Source: Chryseobacterium culicis (GTDB taxonomy: Bacteria > Bacteroidota > Bacteroidia > Flavobacteriales > Weeksellaceae). Taken from it: a stretch of 64,000 nucleotides of DNA. Below are positions 27,620 through 37,626 of the stretch, one piece after another. A program made the translations under genes and the position numbers. The number at the start of each line of letters is the position of its first letter. The stretch's first letter is position 1. Below the pieces are notes generated by a model that saw nothing but the letters and a program-made list of their open reading frames with translations, was not told the DNA's origin and did not search any database. Location: contig NZ_FNWQ01000002.1 of the NCBI RefSeq assembly GCF_900108365.1, positions 744,001 to 808,000 of the forward strand. Direction: 5' to 3'.

Positions 27620-28381
27620 ATGAAAGAATTGCAAAAACTTACCAAAGACCAATTATACAAAAAGCTTAAAGAAAAATCAGAAAATCTCTATAGAACCGCT
27701 CATGAAGCCCTTGAAAACAATTTCTTCAATGAAAGCTATGTAGACGAAGAAAGTCTTACGGAATTTCTCGAAATGCTGGACGATGAAACAGCTGAAAAAA
27801 TAAGGGACGCATCAATGCAAATCAATAATGAAGATGATGCCCCGGAAATTGTTCTTATACAAAATGAAAGAAATACTTCCCTGCAACTGGTTACTGCGGA
27901 AGATGAAGGGTATAAGATTGTTCTTCTGGAAGGTGACCTTCATTTATCTGAAAAACTTTTTGTGGAAGATTATATTGTCCTTATTGTTACCGGAAACATC
28001 CAGGCGGAAAATATCATCATCAACGGTTCACTGTATTGTTCAGGAAATATTACTTCCAAAGTTTTATTCGGGGCATCAGGCAATGATAATGAAACCTACA
28101 TCGGTGGAAGTATTATGACATCTCTTATTTCAGAAAATGGCCATTATACCGTAGCGGAAGGCAATATCTATTCAAGATATCTCATCAGTTTTCATAACGA
28201 AATCATCGGAAAAACAGGAAAATTTATTGAGAATATCAGCATTGAAAGACCTGGCGAAATTAGCTTGATGAAAGCTGAAATCCTTGATGAAGACGGATAT
28301 TTCAATGAAGAAGCTTTTCTGGCCTTCATTGAAACCCATTCTCCGGACGCTCTGTTTAATAAACCGGCTGATTTATTTTAA
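27620..28381 (+). CDS. Unknown protein with a beta-helix-like middle section
   Basis: A 253-residue cytoplasmic protein without signal or membrane segment. It has an acidic helical N terminus (about 1-75), then a Val/Ile/Gly-rich section (about 95-190) of short regularly spaced strands such as VTGNIQAENIIINGSLYCSG and YIGGSIMTS, then an acidic tail. The strand spacing recalls bactofilin or MinC-type right-handed beta-helices, but I see no clear family signature. No neighbour suggests a role: the EamA gene ends 284 bases upstream, and the radical SAM gene after it has its own promoter. The call is hypothetical. Confidence 0.6.
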   Translation: MKELQKLTKDQLYKKLKEKSENLYRTAHEALENNFFNESYVDEESLTEFLEMLDDETAEKIRDASMQINNEDDAPEIVLIQNERNTSLQLVTAEDEGYKIVLLEGDLHLSEKLFVEDYIVLIVTGNIQAENIIINGSLYCSGNITSKVLFGASGNDNETYIGGSIMTSLISENGHYTVAEGNIYSRYLISFHNEIIGKTGKFIENISIERPGEISLMKAEILDEDGYFNEEAFLAFIETHSPDALFNKPADLF

Positions 28382-28472
28382 ATTAACGAAAATTGCAGCA
28401 ACAGAAATGGTAAAGAGTTTCTTCACTGTTTATAATCAGGAGGAAAAATTTTTTTCTGAAAAAACTTTAGAA

Positions 28473-28480
28473 TAACTTTG
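28473..28480 (+). promoter_or_regulatory. Probable -7 promoter box of the radical SAM gene
   Basis: TAACTTTG matches TAnnTTTG and ends 13 bases before the TTG start codon, so the message would have a very short leader. The -33 region is T-rich without a clean TTTG. Confidence 0.45.
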
Positions 28481-28493
28481 CAAAAAATTTCTG

Positions 28494-30683
28494 TTGAAAG
28501 ACCTGCTTCTTATTACTCCGCCTTTTACCCAGCTTAATACTCCTTATCCTGCAACGGCTTATATTAAAGGATTTCTAAATACCAAAAATATTTCGGCGTA
28601 CCAGGTAGATCTGGGAATTGATGTGATTCTGGAATTATTTTCCAGAAACGGAATCCAGAAGGTTTTCAGTAAAGAAATTGATCTGCAAAATGCCTCAGAG
28701 AATTCTCAGAGAATTTATGCCCTAAAAGAAGAATATGTAAAAACGATTGATCAGGTAATCCCTTTTCTGCAGGGTAAAACACCTACCCTGGCGAGACAGA
28801 TCTGCAGTATGAATTTTCTTCCGGAAGCTTCCCGTTTCAACCAATTGGATGATATGGAATTTGCTTTTGGAAATATGGGTCTTCAGGATAAAGCCAAGCA
28901 TCTGGCAACACTTTACCTGGAAGATATTTCAGATTATATTGTAGAAAATATTGATTCTGATTTTGGCTTCAGCAGATATGCAGAAAGGCTTGGAAAAAGT
29001 GCTAATTCTTTTGATGAATTGTACACAAAACTTTCTGGTGAACAGACATTTATAGATGATTTTACTTTACAGATTTTACAGGAAAAAATAGAAGCTGTCC
29101 AACCCAGGCTGGTATGCTTTTCAATTCCGTTCCCGGGTAATCTTTATTCCGGATTCAAATGTGCACAATGGATCAAAAAGTATTTTCCGCACATTAAAAC
29201 AGCAATGGGAGGAGGATTTCCCAATACAGAATTAAGAGAAGTAAAAGATCAGAGAGTATTTGAATTTTTTGATTTTATTACCCTTGATGATGGCGAGCTT
29301 CCGCTGGAACTTCTTTACCAGAATTTAGAAGTCTCCACAGAACAAGGTGAATTTAAAAGAACTTTCCTGCTCGAAAATAATGAAGTTGTGTACAGGAATA
29401 ATTCTAAAAGGCATGATTATAAACAGTCTGAAATCGGAACTCCTGATTATACAGATTTAAAACTGGATCAATATATTTCCGTCATCGAAATCGCCAACCC
29501 TATGCACAGCTTATGGAGCGACGGACGATGGAATAAACTTACGATGGCCCACGGCTGCTACTGGGGAAAATGTACGTTCTGCGATATCTCTTTAGATTAT
29601 ATCAAAATCTACGAGCCTATTTCTGCTAAGATTCTGGTAGACCGCATTGAGGAACTGATCCGTACAACAGGCGAAACCGGATTTCATTTTGTAGATGAGG
29701 CGGCACCTCCTGCTTTAATGAGAGAAGTAGCTCTCGAAATTCTCCGCAGGAATCTTGTAGTGACATGGTGGACCAATATCCGTTTTGAAAAAAGTTTCAC
29801 CCGGGATTTATGCTACCTTCTGAAGCTGTCGGGATGCGTTGCGGTTTCCGGAGGGCTTGAAGTAGCCAGTGACCGGCTGTTGAAATTAATTGATAAAGGG
29901 GTTTCTGTAGAACAGGTTGCCAACGTAACAAGAAATTTTACAGAAGCCGGAATTATGGTTCATGCTTATCTGATGTATGGCTATCCTACCCAAACCATTC
30001 AGGAAACGGTGGATTCTCTGGAAATGGTAAGACAGATGTTTGAAATGGGAATTCTTCAAAGTGGTTTCTGGCATCAGTTTGCGATGACTGCCCATTCGCC
30101 CGTGGGAATAAGCCCCGAAGAGTACGGAGTAATTCCGGTAAAGCAGGAAATTCTGTTTGCCAATAACGACATCGATTTTAAAGATACAACCGGAATTGAT
30201 CATAACAAATTTAGTTTCGGACTCAAAAAATCGTTATTCAACTATATGCATGGAGTGAATTTTGAAATGCCACTTCAGGAATGGTTCGATTTTAAAATTC
30301 CAAGAACAACAATTCATCCGGATTACATTCATGACTGTCTTTTGGATGACGGACAGTTTAGCCTGAAAGGAAATTCAAAAGTTGTCTTTTTAACCAAAAA
30401 CGTAATCGCTGAGAATCGCATAAAAAATAAAAAGAAATACTCGGGCACGTATACGCTTCTTACATTCCATTTAAAAACCAATATTGTGAAAGTTGAGCTG
30501 GAACAGGAAAAGGCGGAATGGCTAATGAATGTATTAAGAGAAAATACCATTGAAAACGCTAAAAAAGCTACAGTTCAACAACTTAAGAATCAATTTGAAG
30601 AAAATTTTGAAGATTTTGAGTTGTTCTGGTTCTCAAAACCGATGCAGCAATTGAAGGAAAATGGGGTTATTTTAAGTTTATAA
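28494..30683 (+). CDS. B12-binding-domain radical SAM enzyme
   Basis: A 729-residue protein. The N-terminal part (about 1-310) looks like a cobalamin-binding domain of the methyltransferase class, opening LLLITPPFTQLNTPYP with a glycine-rich MGGGFPNTEL near 242. A radical SAM core follows, whose cluster motif is HGCYWGKCTFCD with C355, C360 and C363: CX4CX2C rather than the canonical CX3CX2C. Later SAM-core motifs include FVDEAAPP, GLEVASDRLL and HAYLMYGYPTQT. Such enzymes methylate or rearrange unactivated carbons; the substrate is unknown. The start is TTG, supported by the N-terminal motif and the -7 box just upstream. Confidence 0.82.
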   Translation: MKDLLLITPPFTQLNTPYPATAYIKGFLNTKNISAYQVDLGIDVILELFSRNGIQKVFSKEIDLQNASENSQRIYALKEEYVKTIDQVIPFLQGKTPTLARQICSMNFLPEASRFNQLDDMEFAFGNMGLQDKAKHLATLYLEDISDYIVENIDSDFGFSRYAERLGKSANSFDELYTKLSGEQTFIDDFTLQILQEKIEAVQPRLVCFSIPFPGNLYSGFKCAQWIKKYFPHIKTAMGGGFPNTELREVKDQRVFEFFDFITLDDGELPLELLYQNLEVSTEQGEFKRTFLLENNEVVYRNNSKRHDYKQSEIGTPDYTDLKLDQYISVIEIANPMHSLWSDGRWNKLTMAHGCYWGKCTFCDISLDYIKIYEPISAKILVDRIEELIRTTGETGFHFVDEAAPPALMREVALEILRRNLVVTWWTNIRFEKSFTRDLCYLLKLSGCVAVSGGLEVASDRLLKLIDKGVSVEQVANVTRNFTEAGIMVHAYLMYGYPTQTIQETVDSLEMVRQMFEMGILQSGFWHQFAMTAHSPVGISPEEYGVIPVKQEILFANNDIDFKDTTGIDHNKFSFGLKKSLFNYMHGVNFEMPLQEWFDFKIPRTTIHPDYIHDCLLDDGQFSLKGNSKVVFLTKNVIAENRIKNKKKYSGTYTLLTFHLKTNIVKVELEQEKAEWLMNVLRENTIENAKKATVQQLKNQFEENFEDFELFWFSKPMQQLKENGVILSL

Positions 30684-30897
30684 AACTTATCGTTTTTTTC
30701 TCAGGGATTTCTGGGATTGTGAAATTTTTCTTTTTCTGAACGGATAGCATCTGTTTCTATAGAATTATAATCTCCCACATATTACGCGGATTTACACAGA
30801 TTTTTATTTTACTTAAGAGAATAAAATTTTCTCTATTTCATATCGAAGGATCAAATTCAAATTTCTGACTACTACATAATGAAAAGGCTAAATATTC

Positions 30898-30950
30898 CCA
30901 TCCTTTGGAGGGGTGGCGAAAATTCAAAGAATTTTTGATAGGGTGGTTTA
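30898..30950. repeat. Intergenic repeat with TTTGGAGGGGTGGC core
   Basis: The unit contains CCTTTGGAGGGGTGGCGAAA, then the small palindrome AAAATTCAAAGAATTTTT, then GATAGGGTGGTTTA. From memory, near-identical strings recur between genes in many flavobacterial genomes. Only one copy is in this window, so repetition cannot be shown here. Confidence 0.45.
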
Positions 30951-30967
30951 AAAAGTAAGACATATAA

Positions 30968-31054
30968 GTTTGGCTGAAGCCAATCGAAATTTTATATTTT
31001 AATAAACGGGCTTCCTTCGTCTAAGCTCAGGACTATAAACCATTTCTATTGATC
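30968..31054. repeat. Degenerate copy of the GGCTnAAGCC ... AACGGGCT repeat
   Basis: Shares TTTGGCTnAAGCCAAT, then a T/A-rich spacer, AACGGGCT and TTCTATTGAT with the element at 62730-62796. The right-hand palindrome is broken here (AACGGGCTTCC...) whereas it is intact in the other copy. Confidence 0.55.
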
Positions 31055-31060
31055 AATAAA

Positions 31061-31879
31061 TCAGTTAGGAGTTTCCTTTGATACCGTTCCTACGGAAACC
31101 TTTTCCTGGACTTTAATAAAATTCGGATCCATAATAGCCATACGTTCTGCAAGTGCTTTGTAAGTTGGAAATTTTAAGATCGAAGCTCTCCCAGACATTT
31201 CCCTGTAGATGGTAAAGGACTTTCCGCCTGCGGTTTTTAATTGTTTTGTAGTAGTAATATACCGTCCGATAAGTTTACTCTTAGCATCATAAATCTCTAT
31301 ATCTATTGGTGTTTTGTCCATTATTGTATCATCTGAGCCAAAACTTACGGGTAAATTGGTAAAATATCCCACCGGAACACCATTACTAAGAATCTCTCCT
31401 ACTTTATTAACCTCGATGTTCATCTTATCTATTTTCTTTCTGATCGTATAAGCGTCTTTGGTTTTAGTATCAAGTTTTCTTTTAGGAACATTGGAAAAAA
31501 GCTCATCAAGATTTTTCACGTTGATCCCTTTATTATCAATAATTTTAAGATCTTTTACCGAAGTAAAGACTGCAGATTTTTCCTCGCCGGAGAAAGCGGA
31601 AGGTGAAGAGTAATCAATTTCTATGGTTTTATCCCTGTTGTATACCCTGTTCACAATGATATAGCTGTCACGAACTGAATCAACGATACTTTTATCTATA
31701 AATTTTATGGTATAAATCGGGGTCTCTTTTAGATCCATAAACGTATATTCGCTGGATTTACTGGAGAGCTTAGCTACCGGAATGCCGTCAAGATTAATAA
31801 TTCCTCTCTTGGTTTTGATATTCTGGGCATGGAGGAAAACACCCAAAATTGTAAAGAATATGATTATGCCTTTCTTCAT
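31061..31879 (-). CDS. Exported protein of unknown function
   Basis: A 272-residue protein with a signal peptide (about 1-18, ending LHA). The mature region is Lys-, Ser- and Ile-rich with no Cys and no recognisable domain. Alternating hydrophobic stretches suggest a beta-rich periplasmic fold; YDAKSKLIGRYITTT is a representative segment. It lies 30 bases past the atpC terminator and is therefore probably read from its own promoter. It is not a family I know. Confidence 0.6.
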   Translation of the reverse strand: MKKGIIIFFTILGVFLHAQNIKTKRGIINLDGIPVAKLSSKSSEYTFMDLKETPIYTIKFIDKSIVDSVRDSYIIVNRVYNRDKTIEIDYSSPSAFSGEEKSAVFTSVKDLKIIDNKGINVKNLDELFSNVPKRKLDTKTKDAYTIRKKIDKMNIEVNKVGEILSNGVPVGYFTNLPVSFGSDDTIMDKTPIDIEIYDAKSKLIGRYITTTKQLKTAGGKSFTIYREMSGRASILKFPTYKALAERMAIMDPNFIKVQEKVSVGTVSKETPN

Positions 31880-31901
31880 ACCATCAGACTTTTACATCAA
31901 T

Positions 31902-31930
31902 AAAAAAAGTGTAACACAAAGTTACACTTT
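31902..31930 (-). terminator. Terminator of atpD-atpC
   Basis: Stem AAAGTGTAAC / GTTACACTTT with an ACAAA loop. The A7 tract on the left is a T tract on the minus strand. It begins 30 bases past the atpC stop. Confidence 0.88.
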
Positions 31931-31959
31931 CTTGAAAATATATTTAGCTTTTCATTTAA

Positions 31960-32241
31960 TTATTCACAAAGGATAATTCCTTTATTATGATTAAATTCTA
32001 CAATACCGCTTTTGATAGCATACGCAAAAACAGAGTCTTTTCCGGATTCTTTGGTAAAGTTTTTAGCAAAAGCTTCATCAATAGAATTAGCAAAAAGTTT
32101 TACCTCACCTCCGATTAAAGAAGAAACAATTCCTGCGTGGTTTTTCATGATGTGAAATTCACCATTTTTTCCAGGCAGTAATACTGAGTCTACTTCTCCT
32201 TCAAAAACTACGTATTCTGGTGTTAAAATTTTTATATTCAT
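31960..32241 (-). CDS. atpC: ATP synthase F1 epsilon subunit
   Basis: A 93-residue subunit of the F1 central stalk that couples rotor and catalytic head and can inhibit ATP hydrolysis. It has the N-terminal beta-barrel (NIKILTPEYVVFEGEVDSVLLPG, split here by family position) and the HAGIVSSL segment. It lacks the C-terminal helical hairpin of E. coli epsilon, as is common in Bacteroidota. The start MNIKILTPE at 32241 is preferred to an in-frame ATG at 32286 because the extra 15 residues are encoded by a simple-sequence repeat. It is cotranscribed with atpD. Confidence 0.93.
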   Translation of the reverse strand: MNIKILTPEYVVFEGEVDSVLLPGKNGEFHIMKNHAGIVSSLIGGEVKLFANSIDEAFAKNFTKESGKDSVFAYAIKSGIVEFNHNKGIILCE

Positions 32242-32247
32242 AGAAAC

Positions 32248-32312
32248 AAATTTGAAATTTGATGTTTGAAATTTGAAATTACTCATAGAACTTCAAATTT
32301 CAAATCTCAAAT
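32248..32312. repeat. AAATTTG heptad repeat forming a hairpin between atpD and atpC
   Basis: Several copies of (A)TTTGAAATTTGA on one side and TTCAAATTTCAAATCTCAAA on the other form an imperfect inverted repeat in the 81-base spacer. It could fold in the mRNA between the two subunit genes. Confidence 0.7.
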
Positions 32313-32322
32313 TGTTAATAAT

Positions 32323-33881
<1,559 letters not shown>

Positions 33882-33998
33882 TTGGTAAAAAAAAGATTTT
33901 TATCATGCTTTTTGAGAATGGATTATTTTATCAGGAACCCGATATAGGCCTGTATCCGGATAGCAATGCCAGGGTTACAGGTATTACTCCATGTTATA

Positions 33999-34029
33999 TT
34001 GATACATTGGTACATTATTTCTATATTTG
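33999..34029 (+). promoter_or_regulatory. ribF promoter
   Basis: TTG (33999-34001) and TATATTTG (34022-34029) are 20 bases apart. The box overlaps an in-frame TTG at 34027 and so points to the next TTG, 34048, as the real start. Confidence 0.5.
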
Positions 34030-34047
34030 CAATCAAATTTTTCCGTT

Positions 34048-34968
34048 TTGAAAGTTTTCAAGAATTTTACAGATTATTCCTCCCAGAAGCCTTTAGCACT
34101 GTCTTTAGGCATGTTTGACGGAGTACATCTCGGGCACAAGAGTATCATAGATGAGCTTACTAAAGTAGGTACAGAGAACAATCTGGAAACTGCTATCCTT
34201 ACGTTCTGGCCGCATCCAAGGTTTGTTTTTAATCCCAATGAAGATTTGAAACTTCTGAATACACTTGAAGAAAAAAAGCAGCTGATTGAAAAATATGGCA
34301 TAGATAACCTGTTTCTGAAAGAATTTGACGAAGAATTCAGAAATTTAACAGGAGAAGAGTTTGTGCGTCAGATTTTAGTGGATAAGCTCAATGTAAAATA
34401 CCTTATTATAGGATATGACCATTCTTTCGGAAAAAATAAAAGCGGAAACTTCGAGCTTCTTCAAAAATTATCTAAAGAGCTCGATTTTGAAGTAGAACAA
34501 ATGGAAGCGATCAACATCCACGAAAATAATATCAGTTCAACAAAGGTTCGTAATGCTCTTTTAACCGGAAACATCGAAGAGGCTAATGCGATGCTGGGGT
34601 ATCCCTACTCAGTATCCGGCACAGTGGTTCACGGCAAAAAGATCGGAAGAACAATTGGTTATCCTACGGCTAATATTGATACAGAATCTATTAAGCTTTT
34701 ACCCAAAAAAGGAGCTTATATTGTAGAAGTATCCGTAAAAGGCAGTCTGTATAAAGGAATGCTGAGCGTAGGAACCAACCCTACCGTAAACGGAGATCAA
34801 TTAACTGTTGAAGTTTATATTCTGGATTTTGATGATGATATATATGATGAAAAAATAACCGTCAGGTTCAGAGATTTCCTTCATGATGAAATCAAATTTG
34901 AGGGCCTTGAGAAACTGATTGAAAGACTTGATGAGGATAAAAATATAACAGAACACTTTGATTTTTAA
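34048..34968 (+). CDS. ribF: Bifunctional riboflavin kinase / FAD synthetase
   Basis: A 306-residue enzyme that phosphorylates riboflavin to FMN and adenylylates FMN to FAD. The N-terminal adenylyltransferase domain has LSLGMFDGVHLGHKSII and ISSTKVRNAL. The C-terminal kinase domain has GKKIGRTIGYPTANI and MLSVGTNPTV. The start is taken as TTG at 34048 because the promoter box covers the upstream TTG and the family usually starts about here. It is a single gene with a strong bidirectional terminator. Confidence 0.95.
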   Translation: MKVFKNFTDYSSQKPLALSLGMFDGVHLGHKSIIDELTKVGTENNLETAILTFWPHPRFVFNPNEDLKLLNTLEEKKQLIEKYGIDNLFLKEFDEEFRNLTGEEFVRQILVDKLNVKYLIIGYDHSFGKNKSGNFELLQKLSKELDFEVEQMEAINIHENNISSTKVRNALLTGNIEEANAMLGYPYSVSGTVVHGKKIGRTIGYPTANIDTESIKLLPKKGAYIVEVSVKGSLYKGMLSVGTNPTVNGDQLTVEVYILDFDDDIYDEKITVRFRDFLHDEIKFEGLEKLIERLDEDKNITEHFDF

Positions 34969-34973
34969 CAGAT

Positions 34974-35003
34974 AAAAGGCTATTCATCACTGAATAGCCT
35001 TTT
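34974..35003. terminator. Bidirectional terminator between ribF and a lipoprotein gene
   Basis: A 13-base perfect stem, AAAAGGCTATTCA / TGAATAGCCTTTT, with a TCAC loop and flanking A and T runs, placed between convergent genes. Confidence 0.92.
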
Positions 35004-35006
35004 TAT

Positions 35007-35498
35007 TTATTTCAATACTTTTAAATAGATTTTCTGGGGTTCTCCTGTAAGCTTCACATTAGGAAACTGTTTGTCATAATCAATAAATATATCCCCTTTT
35101 TCGTCTGCTTTTCCGTTTCCATCGGAATCCCAGCTGATGGTTACATAATATTTTGCAGGGCCGGCAGGTTTAGGATTAATCTTGCTTTCAGCATCTTTTG
35201 GTATTGGAAGATCAATAGTAAAGGGAATAGATTTTCTTTCATATTCCTGCTCTGTGATCAATGATGCAGGAACATCTGCAAGTTTTTCATCTACTCCGTA
35301 CAGGCTTACTTTCAGTTTAGCATTTTTAATGGTAAAATTTTCTGCTCCTGAAAATTCAAGCTTCAGATTTTCAGACGGTGCTCCAGATGTGGAGGATTCA
35401 GGAGTTTGGGTTTCTGCAGTATTTTTCTTTACCGGACTGGTACAGCTGGACAGCATTAATACACCTGCTGCCGCGATTAGTAAAAGGTAGTTTCTCAT
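35007..35498 (-). CDS. Lipoprotein of unknown function
   Basis: A 163-residue protein with a lipoprotein signal (LMLSSC, Cys 19), a Ser/Thr-rich linker and a beta-rich domain. The pattern KLKVSLYGVDEKLADVPASL ... PFTIDLPIP ... YYVTISWDSDGNGK slightly resembles the YbaY/YscW-type lipoprotein fold ('basal surfactant' domain). SDGNGKADEKGD could bind calcium. The resemblance is weak, and no partner gene is close; the MmcQ/YjbR gene lies 78 bases upstream on the same strand. Confidence 0.65.
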   Translation of the reverse strand: MRNYLLLIAAAGVLMLSSCTSPVKKNTAETQTPESSTSGAPSENLKLEFSGAENFTIKNAKLKVSLYGVDEKLADVPASLITEQEYERKSIPFTIDLPIPKDAESKINPKPAGPAKYYVTISWDSDGNGKADEKGDIFIDYDKQFPNVKLTGEPQKIYLKVLK

Positions 35499-35576
35499 TT
35501 GTTCTTTATTTTATTAACGTTAAATATATTTCACCATTAATAGATAACAAATTTCATACCTCAATAATTTCCTCCT

Positions 35577-35930
35577 TTACAGAGCATTTATATCATTCTG
35601 TACCTTCTTTGTCAGGGATTTAAAGACAAGATCATAAGAGTGGTCTATAAGTTTAAAGATCAAATCTCTTTTTAAACCGTCCAGCAAAACAGAGTTCCAG
35701 TGGGTTTTATTCATGTGATAAGCACCTGTGATCTGGGGATATTGCTCACGAAGCTCTGCACTCCATTCGGGGTCTGTTTTTATATTGATGGCTAACGGCT
35801 GCCTTTCAAGCCCCATCAGTAAAAACATTTTGGCATCTACCTTAAGTACAAGCGTTTCATTATCAAAAGGAAAACTTTCTGTAACTCCTTTTTTGGCCAG
35901 ACAGTAGTCTAAAATATCATTGGCATCCAT
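35577..35930 (-). CDS. MmcQ/YjbR-family protein
   Basis: A 117-residue protein with the compact YjbR fold. Telling segments are CLAKKGVTESFPF at the start, KMFLLMGLER, LAINIKTDPEWSAELREQYP in the middle and HMNKTHWNSVLLDG near the C terminus. Family members have a DNA-binding-like fold and are often labelled DNA-binding, but their function is not known. It stands 78 bases upstream of the lipoprotein gene on the same strand. Confidence 0.88.
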   Translation of the reverse strand: MDANDILDYCLAKKGVTESFPFDNETLVLKVDAKMFLLMGLERQPLAINIKTDPEWSAELREQYPQITGAYHMNKTHWNSVLLDGLKRDLIFKLIDHSYDLVFKSLTKKVQNDINAL

Positions 35931-36047
35931 GCAATTATCAGTAATAAGTGATCAATATTAATCCTGATTAAATAATATAATTCTTTAATCTTTGGATCAA
36001 ATTTAGTAAATTTAAGAAAGAAATAATCTTACAAAATCACAATTATT

Positions 36048-36698
36048 ATGAAAGCTCTGGTAATAGGTGCTACGGGTGCCACAGGAAAAGATCTCGTCAA
36101 TCAGTTACTGAATGACAAAGAGTTTGACGAAGTGGATATTTTTGTCAGAAAGCCTGTTGATATTCAAAATGAAAAGCTTAAAGTTCATGTTGTGAATTTT
36201 GAAAAGCCAGACGAATGGAAAGATAAGGTGAAAGGAGATGTGGCATTTTCATGTCTTGGAACTACTTTAAAAGATGCAGGAAGCAAAGAGGCCCAAAAGA
36301 AAGTAGACTTTGATTATCAGTATGAATTTGCAAAGGCAGCAAAAGAAAATGAAGTAGAAGATTATATTCTGGTTTCAGCTTATGGTGCAAATCCACAATC
36401 TAAAATTTTCTATTCTAAAATGAAGGGAGAGCTGGAAGAAGCTGTAAAACAGTTACATTTTAATAAGATCACAATTTTCAAGCCTGGAATGCTGGAAAGA
36501 AAAGATTCTGAAAGGACCGGCGAAGTTTTAGGCAGCAGGATTATCAAATTCGCGAATAAATTGGGATTGCTGGAAAGTCAAAAGCCTCTGCCAACCGATA
36601 TTCTGGCAAAGGCAATGATTAATTCTTCAAAAATAAAAAGCAACGGCTACTCCAGCATCAAACTTGGAAATATCTTTTGTTTTGCCGAGAAAAAGTAA
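36048..36698 (+). CDS. NAD(P)-binding atypical short-chain dehydrogenase, TIP30-like
   Basis: A 216-residue Rossmann-fold protein. The nucleotide-binding loop is GATGATG at residues 7-13, followed by DVAFSCLGTTLKDAG (about 64-78) and YILVSAYGANPQSKIFYSKMK split by the SxnKxxxYxxxK-like active site. This is the layout of the HTATIP2/TIP30 group (atypical SDR). It may reduce a small carbonyl compound or only bind NADPH. It is a lone gene between two minus-strand units; its substrate is unknown. Confidence 0.8.
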   Translation: MKALVIGATGATGKDLVNQLLNDKEFDEVDIFVRKPVDIQNEKLKVHVVNFEKPDEWKDKVKGDVAFSCLGTTLKDAGSKEAQKKVDFDYQYEFAKAAKENEVEDYILVSAYGANPQSKIFYSKMKGELEEAVKQLHFNKITIFKPGMLERKDSERTGEVLGSRIIKFANKLGLLESQKPLPTDILAKAMINSSKIKSNGYSSIKLGNIFCFAEKK

Positions 36699-36709
36699 TG
36701 AATAATGCT

Positions 36710-37615
36710 TCAACTAATTTTCTGTTTTGTTGCATCAATAATTGGCTTGATCCATTTATAATCCGGTAGTTTTTTAAGTTTCAAAATTAATTCATGGGGA
36801 ATATTTTCAGTTCCGATCAATGTTCCCGCAATTTGCCCGGCAATTGAAGCATTGGTATCTGTATCTCCACCTGAACTTATAATTTGTTTAAACATTTCTT
36901 CCAGACCTAAATCAATAATTTTGGTTGAACAGTAAATAGCGAAAGGAACTGAATTAACAACATAGCCATTATTGCCCAATTTTGATATTTCTGAAATTGA
37001 AAAATTATTTCCTGTTGAATTAATTTCAATTAATCTATCTCTTACATTGGTATCAGGAATTTCTGGAATAATAATATCAAAAAGATTATTTTTTCCATTC
37101 CAATCAGAATTGAGGATTGCTTTTATAGAAAGGAAAACAGCCAAAGCTCCAGAAAAGGCTTCATCATTTCTGTGTGTTACCTTACAAGCATCGTGAATGT
37201 CTTGCCTTGTAATATCTGAGAAAAAAGCAAAAGGAGCAATTCTCATCGCTCCTCCGTTTCCTGCGGCAAACTCTCCAATTCTGCCAGCCTGACTCCAATG
37301 AATACCGGCTTCTGTATCTAAAATTGCCTTAAGTGTAGAAGCGCCAATTCCTGTTAATTTACGGCTTCCGTAATATTCTACAAATTTATTGATAAGATTT
37401 TCAGGAGTAAAATTACCTTCAGACAAAATTTCACAAGTTGCCAAAGTCATTTGTGTATCATCAGTAATACTCCAAACTCTTTGCTTTATATTCTTTTTTC
37501 CTAAATAATAAATCTGTGAATCATCGGTTTCAACTTCATTTTCATAGCTGCTTCCCCACGCATCTCCAATTGCTCCACTAACAATGCAAGCTTCAAACCG
37601 ATCCGGAAAATCCAT
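36710..37615 (-). CDS. ADP-ribosylglycohydrolase (DraG/ARH family)
   Basis: A 301-residue enzyme expected to remove ADP-ribose from proteins or small acceptors. It shows the family's dinuclear magnesium site: SGAIGDAWGSS (13-23), TDDTQMT (51-57), NGGAMRIAP (about 120) and SSGGDTDTNASIAGQIAG (about 246). It is the last gene of the group kdsB, lolA-like, gpx, arh, 11 bases after the peroxidase gene. The DNA looks more AT-rich than its neighbours (many Asn, Ile and Lys codons ending in A/T), possibly a later arrival. Its target is unknown. Confidence 0.88.
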   Translation of the reverse strand: MDFPDRFEACIVSGAIGDAWGSSYENEVETDDSQIYYLGKKNIKQRVWSITDDTQMTLATCEILSEGNFTPENLINKFVEYYGSRKLTGIGASTLKAILDTEAGIHWSQAGRIGEFAAGNGGAMRIAPFAFFSDITRQDIHDACKVTHRNDEAFSGALAVFLSIKAILNSDWNGKNNLFDIIIPEIPDTNVRDRLIEINSTGNNFSISEISKLGNNGYVVNSVPFAIYCSTKIIDLGLEEMFKQIISSGGDTDTNASIAGQIAGTLIGTENIPHELILKLKKLPDYKWIKPIIDATKQKIS

Positions 37616-37626
37616 ATAGTAATTTA

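Larger units (their letters stand above)
30684..31060. other. Repeat-rich intergenic region, 377 bases
   Basis: Lies between the convergent radical SAM gene and the exported-protein gene. It contains two different dispersed-repeat sequences, listed separately at 30898-30950 and 30968-31054. No open reading frame of note and no clear terminator was seen. Confidence 0.6.

Noticed and set aside
32242..32286. Longer atpC start at 32286
   Set aside because: The added 15 residues come from the AAATTTG simple repeat; family members begin near MNIKILTPE.
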